Assembly (NCBI GenBank): GCA_964019695.1
Contig: OZ026518.1
Span: 110,466,145 to 110,530,144 of the forward strand
Direction: 5' to 3'
Length of the DNA stretch: 64,000 nt
Origin: Loripinus fragilis
Lineage: Eukaryota > Mollusca > Bivalvia > Lucinida > Lucinidae
The notes under the pieces are model-generated. The model was not told the origin of the DNA. It saw only the letters and a program-made list of their open reading frames with translations, and did not search any database. A program made the translations under genes and the position numbers. Each line of letters starts with the position of its first letter. Within the stretch, counting starts at the first letter, position 1. Of the stretch, positions 56,712 through 64,000 are shown in pieces.

Positions 56712-56853
56712 CTGGGTCCACTTGGATGCTGGTCAGTACTGGAGTGATAAAGCAGCCGAACTGAGTGGCCAGTCTCATAGAGAGTTGTTTGACACCAATA
56801 TGAATAGACTTTATAATGGACTTTATAGAACAGCAAAGAAAGCACATTGCTAG
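56712..56853 (+). CDS. Exon 11, distal terminal exon
   Basis: It follows TTTAATTTCAG. It is 142 bp, takes two bases in (AG+C, Ser, from the donor at 45987) and ends at TAG 56851-56853. It encodes 46 residues: WVHLDAGQYWSDKAAELSGQ, SHRELFDTNMNRLYNGLYRT, AKKAHC. This is a more balanced composition than the rest of the gene and looks like a small structured C-terminus. The phase match with exon 10 argues that it belongs to this gene although 10.7 kb away. It could instead end another transcript. A family R repeat ends 36 bp upstream. Confidence 0.58.
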
Positions 56854-56929
56854 AGTTTATAGATAACTTGTTTATTTATTTGTTTTTATAGAAAATTATG
56901 ACTGAGAAAATGCAACAGGGTTAGTATCA

Positions 56930-57470
56930 TTTAGATCAATGAAAATTATTTTATTTAGATCAGTGAATAATTTCTTTAAAATCAATATTATTTCATTATA
57001 ATCAATGAATTATTTCATTTAGATCAATGAAGTAGTTCTTTAAGGTGACTGAGTTATTTCATTTAATAAAATAATCAGTTCATGAAGATCATTTAATGAT
57101 TTAATTCAAATCAATGAATTATTTCATTTAGATCGATTAATTATTTCATAAGGATCAATGAATTATTTCCTTTGGATAAATTAATTATTTCATGTAGCCC
57201 AAAGGATTATATCATTAAGATAAATGGATTATTTGAAATTTTCATATAGATCTATGAAGTATTTCCTTGAGATTAATGAACTATTGTATTTTGATACATA
57301 AATTATTATATATAGATCAGTAATTTACTTTATTTAGATCAATGATTTATTTCATTTGAGATGATATATCTCATTTAGATCAATGAATCATTTCATTTTG
57401 ATGAACACATTACTCTATTTAGATCAATTAATTAATTTGAAGAATTAATTTGGATCAGCACATTATATTT
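56930..57470 (+). repeat. 22-bp AT-rich minisatellite, decayed
   Basis: About two dozen variants of ATCAATGAATTATTTCATTT run in tandem (e.g. 57001, 57115, 57365), with units drifting by substitutions and small indels. It sits between the gene's distal exon and the mariner. Confidence 0.8.
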
Positions 57471-57479
57471 TGGTACTTA

Positions 57480-59362
57480 CGAGGGCTGAGCAAAAAATTC
57501 GTAGAATTTCTTTATATTTTTTTTATTTGACGTCCGATCGATTTCATATTTTTACAGGCATAATTATAGTCTAATATCAATTTTCATGAAAAACTTCATT
57601 ATCCTTACTCTACTATAAATATATTTATTTTCACCGTAAAAAGTGCGGGGTTCGCTACCCCGGAGCACGCCATAAACTCACTGTTGTTATGCTTTTAAAA
57701 ACGATGATATTTCAAAATTTTTTGATTCAAATCAGCTGAAATTACGTCAACGTCAAGAATGGCGCCATTTGATGTTCCGTGCGAAATTTCTGACGTCACT
57801 TCCGAATAACAACGTCAAGACGCTAGTTATTGTGAGACGTTTGAACGGAAAAGTAAAGGGCGAAAATGGTGGTTCCAGAAGTGGTAGAAACTCGCGCTGC
57901 AATAAAATTCTGTGTCAACCTAGGACAAACGCCGACTGAGACATTTAATTTATTAAAAATAGCAGGAGACGCACCAGCAATGAAGAAATCAACAGTGTTC
58001 AAGTGGCACGCACGCTTTAAGCAGGGAAGAAAGAGCATTGAAGATGACTCACGGAGCGGAAGAGCGAAAGTTATAAGCGATAAACTAGTGACGTGCGTCA
58101 GCGACGTTGTTGAGAAGGACCGCCGCCAAACGGTTAGGGAGATATCTGAGACTGTAGGATCGTCATATGGAACAGTTAGAACCATTTTACACGACCACCT
58201 GCACATGAATCGTCTATGCGCGCGATGGGTGCCACGATTATTGACAGCTGAGGAGCGGGAAAGGAGAGTTGCTGTCTCGAAGCAGTTTTTACGGCGGAAT
58301 ACACGTGAAGGCGATATGTTTCTTGACAGAATTATAACATGTGATGAAACTTGGCTTTGGCTCTTCGATCCTGAGACTAAACAGCAATCTACGCAATGGA
58401 CAGACAAAGAATCGGAAACCCCAAAGAAGGCCAGAGTTGCAAAAAGTGGAGGGAAATTTATGTTTATAATGTTCGCGGATCGACAGGGGATGCTTTTATC
58501 ACACGCCGTACCTCAGAGAGTCACAGTCAACTCACAGTATTACTCTAAGGTTCTTAGGAGAGACCTTCAGCAAGCAATCCGAAAGAAGCGGCCTGGTAAG
58601 GCAATCAGTGACTTCCTGCTGCACCAGGACAATGCACCACCGCACGTGTCAGTGGAGACCCGCCTCGAGCTGTCTCTTTTAGAGTTGGAGACTGTTCCGC
58701 ATGCACCATACAGCCCCGATCTCGCTCCCATGGATTTTGCCGTTTTCCCCGAGATAAAGTCTCAGCTCCGTGGCAAGCGTTTTGGTGACTTTGTGGAGCT
58801 ACGACAAGCCGTATCCAGCATCATTTCAAGCTATGACAGGACCTGGTACCGAGATATATTTCGAAGATGGGTTGATCGCCACCAGAAGTGTGTTAGAGAG
58901 CACGGACAGTATTTTGAAAAACTATGAGGTATTGTGTGCACATAAAGTTACTTGCCACAAAGACTTTGATAATACCACCAACAATTGACACTATGCAAAA
59001 ATGCCATAAACAGCTCTTTTTTACCAAAATAACAGTATTTCAGGTAAATACGAGCTGTTCATGTGATTTCTACGTTTAATAAAGAGAAAATCAATTGCGT
59101 GTGCTAATACGGTGATATGACATCGTCATAACGTTATCAACGTTGTCAACGTCAAATGACGTTAACGTCATGGCGTGCTCCGGGTAGCCGATACTAACGC
59201 CGTAGGAGGAGCCATAGCAACGGCGTTTTTCTATCGATTTGTCTGAAAATTTCAAATTTTGTCCGTAATGAATAGATTTTAAACATATAAAATTTAGAGA
59301 TTAATTGCACCAGTAGTTTTATTTTTATCAACAAATTCTACGAATTTTTTGCTCAGCCCTCG
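57480..59362 (+). mobile_element. Complete mariner-type transposon
   Basis: The element is 1883 bp, bounded by 30-bp perfect terminal inverted repeats starting CGAGGGCTGAGCAAAAAATT (57480-57509 and 59333-59362). TA target duplications lie at 57478-57479 and 59363-59364. It contains an uninterrupted 353-codon transposase. An internal inverted pair, GCTACCCCGGAGCACGCCAT at about 57654 and its near-complement near 59165, lies subterminally. Rejoining the flanks restores the family I sequence (...GGTACTTATTTCAT...), so the pre-insertion site is legible. An intact frame and perfect TIRs suggest recent transposition. Confidence 0.95.
57866..58927 (+). CDS. Mariner transposase, D,D34D
   Basis: The protein has 353 residues, the usual mariner length (about 340-355). 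The N-terminal half (1-120) is a paired helix-turn-helix-like DNA-binding region, including the STVFKWHARFKQGR segment. The linker motif WVPRLL is at 121-126 (mariner WVPHEL-like). The catalytic triad is D160 (TCDETW), D255 (HQDNAPPH) and D290 (SPDLAPMDF), with exactly 34 residues between the last two. The protein catalyses cut-and-paste movement at TA sites through the flanking TIRs. No stop or frameshift is present, so it may be functional. The start chosen is the first ATG of the frame, which gives normal length. Confidence 0.95.
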   Translation: MVVPEVVETRAAIKFCVNLGQTPTETFNLLKIAGDAPAMKKSTVFKWHARFKQGRKSIEDDSRSGRAKVISDKLVTCVSDVVEKDRRQTVREISETVGSSYGTVRTILHDHLHMNRLCARWVPRLLTAEERERRVAVSKQFLRRNTREGDMFLDRIITCDETWLWLFDPETKQQSTQWTDKESETPKKARVAKSGGKFMFIMFADRQGMLLSHAVPQRVTVNSQYYSKVLRRDLQQAIRKKRPGKAISDFLLHQDNAPPHVSVETRLELSLLELETVPHAPYSPDLAPMDFAVFPEIKSQLRGKRFGDFVELRQAVSSIISSYDRTWYRDIFRRWVDRHQKCVREHGQYFEKL

Positions 59363-60391
59363 TATTTCATGGGCAAGCAGCAAAGGCTCAGATGAGCTTG
59401 GGCAGAGGTGCAGTTTCACCAGAGCAATTGCTGCATGCATTCATAAAGTATTGAGATAGATGAAAGCTTGGATCAAAAATTCAGCAATTAACCCCACACA
59501 TGTCAGAGCAAGCATATTGACTTACTCAATATGTTTATCTAATTGTTAGGACACCTTATTTTCTTGCCATTCTTTAACTTAAATTTAGATTTTTTTGTAA
59601 AATAAGGTTTTGCAATCAGACTGTGATTAGTGGCTGATCGGGGTTTACAAAGTTCGATCAAACCTGTCTGTCAGAATATACAGGGTTAATACAGTAGAAA
59701 ATTGGTTTTGTTCAAAAATGTGTACATTTCAAAGGGGTAAATGTTATAAATTATTTGGCAAAGACATTTTTTTCACAACAAATTTTATTTTCATTAATTT
59801 CCACTATGATCAGTAAAACATCTTCATGAAGAAGCCTTAAGTTAACATCACTGTATCCAGAATAGCCAAAATCTGTGCAGATTTTGTACAGATTTTGGCT
59901 ATTCTGTGTACAGAAACAGTCTGATAAAGTTAACACTATTTGCCATATCATCACTTCTGTTACACACTGGATTAGGGAGTAAATATCGGCTTAATCCAAT
60001 GTTGCAAGAGTATTGTGAGAAATAAACATGTCTGAATATTAGATTCATTTTGTGCTGGCAAATTTCCTCATTTAAGCATCAAATCTTGACCTTAAGGTTT
60101 TCTCAGTCATACAATTAGATATTCTACACTTGTCTGTGATATTTGTTCATTTTAGCAAGGATACATAATTCATATATTTACATCTTTAAATGTCTATTTA
60201 TTTGTCTTAGACAAAAGTTCTTTAACAGAAGTTGCACTTTACTAATCATTTTGCAAACAACGTATACAGTAGTACAAATTTTCCAGACCAGATTCCATAA
60301 GAGTACATTACATTTGCTTGTAAAGCTACATTTGTGTGTAAAGCTCTGTTGAATTATGACTTTAGAAAGTGAAGTACATGTACTGTATATT

Positions 60392-60490
60392 ATGGACCTC
60401 ATCCTGAGAAAACCAGATTTTGTTGCATGCAGGCAGCAAAGGCACAGACCAGTCAGAGTCTGATCAGTGACTTTTTGATTCACTTTTTGG
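60392..60490. mobile_element. Family B MITE, half copy
   Basis: GACCTCATCCTGAGAAAACC, GGCACAGACCAGTC, GAGTCTGATCAGTGAC. It stops after the core. Confidence 0.7.
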
Positions 60491-61886
60491 AAAGTTTTAA
60501 AAATCCTCGGAAATCATTTTACGGCTCTGCTCGTGTGTCACCGTAAAACTAAATTTCTGACCATATATCCAAAGATACACCTCCAACGATATGCATCCCC
60601 AAATGAAAATAATGAATACAATTATCCTCTAAATTATTGCATTGGTATCGGTGAATATTGAATATCTGCGTAATCTAACTTGTGAGGATTTCTAGATGTT
60701 CCAGTGTGAGACAGTCTTCACCGATATCAGGATGATAAAACTTTTATTGTAACCTACCTATATCAAATATGTATTCAATTTACCTTAAATTTTACTTTAT
60801 AGCACAGTTTATGAGGCATTTTAGATTCTCATTATAAACTATATCAAAAGAACAACCTCTTTTTTTTCCTCTTCTTAAACAAAACACATGACTCTTCTAC
60901 TAAAAGAACAATAAAACGTAGCAGTAAAAATTAACCAATGCACAATTTCCCTTATAGTAGTTAGTACTTGTGAATTGTATTCTTTTGCAGTTTATGTATG
61001 ATTGTTAATCAATTTTGTGCACTTGTTTATTATGTAAATAAATGACAGTGTTTCATTAGATGAACCCAGAATTGTTGAAATCAGCATGAGTATATTAAAA
61101 AGTAGGAAACTTTTGAGTAAATGATATAATTATCATAAATTGTAAAAATAAATGGTTTAACCTGACAATGCAACCTAATGTTGCAAATGGAATGGCAAAG
61201 TCTGCTCCTGATGGAGCAGTCTGACCTGAATTACACTTATTTCTGTAAGCTGTCTGTCACAATGCTTAAGTTCATAATGGTCATTTTGCTCAGACCAGGT
61301 TTTCTGTGATAAAATGTGATAGCAATTTTGTGTGAAGGGATTTTAAATTTAAAGGCATAGAGAAAAAGACTGATCATGATGATAGGGCTGACTGTTATCC
61401 CCTTCATACAGATGCACAAACAATACAATAATAAACACTTGTCATTATACTGCGACTTGTTTATACTTTTGACATATATGTCACTACATAGAATTTCAAA
61501 AACCACCAGTTTGCACAGTTGTTAAATACATGTACATTTTATACTACATTTCATCTCTTTAAATTTCTATTTTTTTATAGTTTTAGTTTGGACATTGATG
61601 TGGGTTTGAGCTGATTGAAACTTTGTTAGTTTTGATTTGTTATTGCTTAAAGTTGTCAAAATGCTGTCACTCGGCCTTGTTAATATTGTTGATTGTTTTA
61701 TGCTCTAGTATTGCTTCAAATTGCTGAATTAGTCAGATTAAAATAGCTTCTCTGATTAATGACAAGTATGTATTAAAACAATTGATCATTTTGACTTGAA
61801 ATTGTTATTGTTTTGTAGGCACACTGCATGTTTTAAGTTTTGAATTTTTAAAGTGCAGGATTTTTTAAATTTTGAAAGTTCACCCA

Positions 61887-62081
61887 TGCTAAAATGGCCA
61901 CTCAAATATAGACAAATCAAGATCTTAACAACAAATGGCAGCTGAATGATGGTCAAAAGTATTGCAGAATGCTCTCTTGAGCATTCTGCAATACTTTTGA
62001 CCTGCATTAAGGGATAATTGGTCTTGAAAACCAATTTTTGGTATTCTTTTTGAATGGCTGTTTAAGACAAGTTTTACTGTA
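61887..62081. mobile_element. Family D MITE, left end lost
   Basis: It begins at GGCCACTCAAATATAGAC directly after a family R fragment. The hairpin and right end are intact. Confidence 0.8.
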
Positions 62082-62235
62082 TGTATCAAAAGCTTGTGTT
62101 TACAGTGTGTTGTGGAGCATGTCTTACAACTGTGAAGCAGAAAATGAACTATTACTGTAGCAAAATTCAATATCATTGGTTCAGATGTCACAAAATAGCG
62201 CAACGCCAAAATGTTTGATCCCATTTGCAATCTAA

Positions 62236-62461
62236 ATCCATTTAAGCTGAATGGAATTTCCCACTATTATCAATTGGACCAGTCCATTTCCATTTTAAGG
62301 GTTGTTTGGTGGTATTTTTTATTTTCATTCAAATATTTATAGAACATTATGTGAGCAAACAGTGGAGATCCTGATCAGATGCCGCATCGTGCGGCGTCTG
62401 ATCTGGGTCTGCGCTGTTTTCATATGTCCCACAAGAAAGGGCGCTAGGCTTATATGGGTTA
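62236..62461. mobile_element. Family F MITE, reverse orientation
   Basis: ATCCATTTAAGCTGAATGG to AGGCTTATATGGGTTAA. The near-perfect core GCCGCATCGTGCGGCGTCTG is flanked by CTGATCAGAT and ATCTGGGTCTGC. Confidence 0.85.
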
Positions 62462-62744
62462 AACTGAAATTTTGTTGAAAACAACTTGATGCACCATAAT
62501 TAAATCTATACTAATCATATTTTTTCATTGAAAATGCTGTCTACTTATTATGTCTGCTGTGTCTGTTGAAGGGCACAAATAGGTGATAAACTATTATCTC
62601 AAGAAAAATAAAACCAAAAATGGAAGAAAAACTATTATCTCAAGAAGAATAAAACCAAAAATGGATTAGCTATTACCATTGCTAGTGATACCACCTAGCA
62701 ACTGATTGTCAAAGTACTGTGTTTAACCCTTAACACCAAATATT

Positions 62745-62940
62745 AATACAGGTTTAGATGAACAAAAATTTTCAGCCTAAAATTGTAAATATTTCTTACC
62801 CATCAATTTGAACATATGTTTTGTGTGCTCAAAGGAACTGTCTCTTTGAGACGGTTCTTTTGAGTACCCACAACATATGTTTTTGTTGAGAAATAAGAAA
62901 ATTAAATTTTCGTTACGCACTCTAACTAAAGTCCTGTACT
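62745..62940. repeat. Family A hairpin repeat
   Basis: Stem GTGCTCAAAGGAACTGTC/GACGGTTCTTTTGAGTAC at 62825-62870, flanked by ACATATGTT on both sides. Confidence 0.85.
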
Positions 62941-63581
62941 ATTTTAGATCATGACATAATTTTCTATTTTTGGACAACATTGAAAAAAAAATCAAGAAAA
63001 ATTTAAGTTAAGTTTTGAAAACTTTTGAAAATATCACGGAAAAGGCAGCATTTGCCCCAAAAGAGCAAATGCTACATTTTCCATAATATTTTCAAATGCA
63101 TTATATATTTCAAAGGCGTCAAAAGGCGTTATTATGGAGTAAAGGGTTAATTTTGTGCACATCAAAATTGTGACTGTAAAAAAACAATATTCAGTACTAG
63201 GGAAGGCTGTTTCATTAGCACATTTCAAACAACACTTCTGTATGCCTTCAGCATGAAGAATTTGCTTTTCCATAGAAAAACAAATTCCGCTTGCTTAAGG
63301 CAGCTGCTTGCTGTATATAGGTCAAACAGCAGATAAAAAAAGACTGAAGAAGCTTACCCAGTCCATTTCAGATTTTTTTAGAAACTTAGGTAAAAGATAC
63401 TTGGAATGTGGTCCATATTAGGCCCTAAATTAGGACAAGAAATAGCCATTTTCTTTGATAATGATTCATGCCAGTTCATGAGAAATCGGTACTTATCACA
63501 CATGGACAAAAGCCATTCCTTACACATACAACTACAGCTATCAAGTGAGGCTTGTTGTTTAGTCCATCAGTACCAAACTAT

Positions 63582-63817
63582 GGGCCTCGATGTGAGAAAA
63601 CCTGTCTTCTGGGGTTTGCAAACAACACAGACGCAGACCAGCCTGCGCATCCGCGCAGTCTGATCAGCGCCTTTGTTATTAGCTTTTTGGAAAGTGCCGT
63701 ATGTAAACTTCCTATAAGTGAAATTTCAATTTTCTAGCTAGTCTCTGTATCCGAGGATACTGGTTTGAAATGGCTTTGTCAGAAACCCCGAAGACAGGTT
63801 ATCTCGCGACAAGGCCC
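63582..63817. mobile_element. Family B MITE, full length
   Basis: GGGCCTCGATGTGAGAAAAC and TATCTCGCGACAAGGCCC are flanked by TA on both sides. The palindromic core is intact (CTGCGCATCCGCGCAG). Confidence 0.9.
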
Positions 63818-63902
63818 ATATCATTCAGCAGTCACACATCCTTAAAACAATGTTGTATGAACGTCGCACAATGTCACATCAACATTGATAATTGAGCCGT
63901 GA

Positions 63903-64000
63903 CATGAGATTTCCAACAATGTGGTATGTGCGACCAGCAAAGTCTCAGATCAGCCTGGGCATGCGCCCAGTCTGATCAGAGCCTTTGCGTGTCGCTTGCA
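63903..64000. mobile_element. Family C MITE, cut by the window end
   Basis: CATGAGATTTCCAACAATGT start, then CAGATCAGCCTGGGCATG core and CTGATCAGAGCC. The element runs off the right edge. Confidence 0.82.

Larger units (their letters stand above)
3917..56853 (+). other. Split host gene, unrecognised Ser/Arg- and Asp-rich protein (gene span)
   Basis: Thirteen exons on the + strand are linked by AG acceptors and GT donors. Codon phase is carried across every junction, provided only one of the exons at 26789, 29390 and 35819 is used. The exons stand out from the AT-rich introns by higher GC, ordinary codon use and a consistent residue bias: RS and SP repeats, Asp/Ser/Tyr clusters and Lys runs. 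The first exon listed needs one base from an upstream exon, so the start codon is not identified. No conserved catalytic domain is visible and I do not recognise the family. RS/SP stretches occur in splicing-associated proteins but also in many unrelated disordered proteins, so no function is claimed. Introns are filled with mobile elements. The exon structure is an inference from reading frames and splice sites; no transcript was seen. Confidence 0.75.
59365..64000. other. 3' flank, no gene supported
   Basis: Besides listed I, B, D, F, A and C copies there is a hairpin GCCAAAATCTGTGCAGATTT at 59863-59905 and a direct repeat AAACTATTATCTCAAGAA (62589, 62628). Frames here are short and repeat-derived. 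Confidence 0.5.

Noticed and set aside
56930..57470. CRISPR-like array
   Set aside because: Units are contiguous drifting 22-mers without unique spacers, in a eukaryotic genome; this is a minisatellite.
57823..58407. 194-codon frame antisense to the transposase
   Set aside because: A shadow of the mariner coding sequence; no independent domain.

Overview
The window is animal nuclear DNA and almost certainly molluscan. It is AT-rich and intron-dominated, about 35% G+C by eye, and packed with short inverted-repeat elements, tRNA-derived SINEs and non-LTR retrotransposon fragments. The repeat families and the shadow peptides they encode (for example the SPAGKGLTSWLSF-type and RDRTRDPW-type shadow ORFs) resemble those I associate with heterodont bivalves. 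A zebra-mussel-like (Dreissena) genome is my best guess, from recollection only.

One host gene can be reconstructed. It lies on the + strand between about 3.9 kb and 46.0 or 56.9 kb and consists of short exons (48-197 bp) separated by introns of 0.8-10.7 kb. Its 5' end lies upstream of 3917 or was not recognised. The exons link in phase as 3917, 6195, 8558, 13565, 19210, 23137, then one of three exons (26789, 29390 or 35819), then 39192, 44945, 45929, and either a stop at 46009 or splicing to a terminal exon at 56712. The product is low-complexity and rich in Ser/Arg, Ser/Pro and Asp/Tyr. I recognise no family. The best host-gene finding is that the three middle exons all enter in phase 1 and leave in phase 0. 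Exactly one of them can therefore be used per transcript, which is the reading-frame signature of mutually exclusive exons.

The introns and flanks are dominated by mobile DNA. There is an apparently intact mariner (57480-59362) with 30-bp perfect terminal repeats, a TA duplication and a D,D34D transposase. A ~4.9 kb DNA transposon (about 30208-35092) has long compound inverted arms full of GTAACATATGTTAC-like palindromes and a decayed coding core. A 3 kb element (51038-53998) is nested inside a MITE. A 778-bp hAT-type element (1641-2418) has a perfect 8-bp target duplication. A 562-bp element (16994-17555) is nested in another repeat. A LINE (40795-42354) has been inserted into a 144-bp tandem repeat. 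A second LINE 3' end (about 6960-7963) runs into an (ATC)n tract. Two tRNA-derived SINE families are present, several copies with clear target-site duplications. At least ten families of short palindromic or MITE-like repeats occur, called A-L, R and V here for convenience.

Several otherwise different MITE families (B, C, F, G, H, I, K) share the same kind of ~50-bp palindromic core. It is built around CTGATCAG and TGCGCA-type half-sites flanked by CAGACC/GGTCTG, inside unrelated termini. I regard this shared core and the large compound-armed transposon as the most likely undescribed biology here. Everything after the mariner (59365-64000) is repeats and unassigned AT-rich sequence with no gene I can support.
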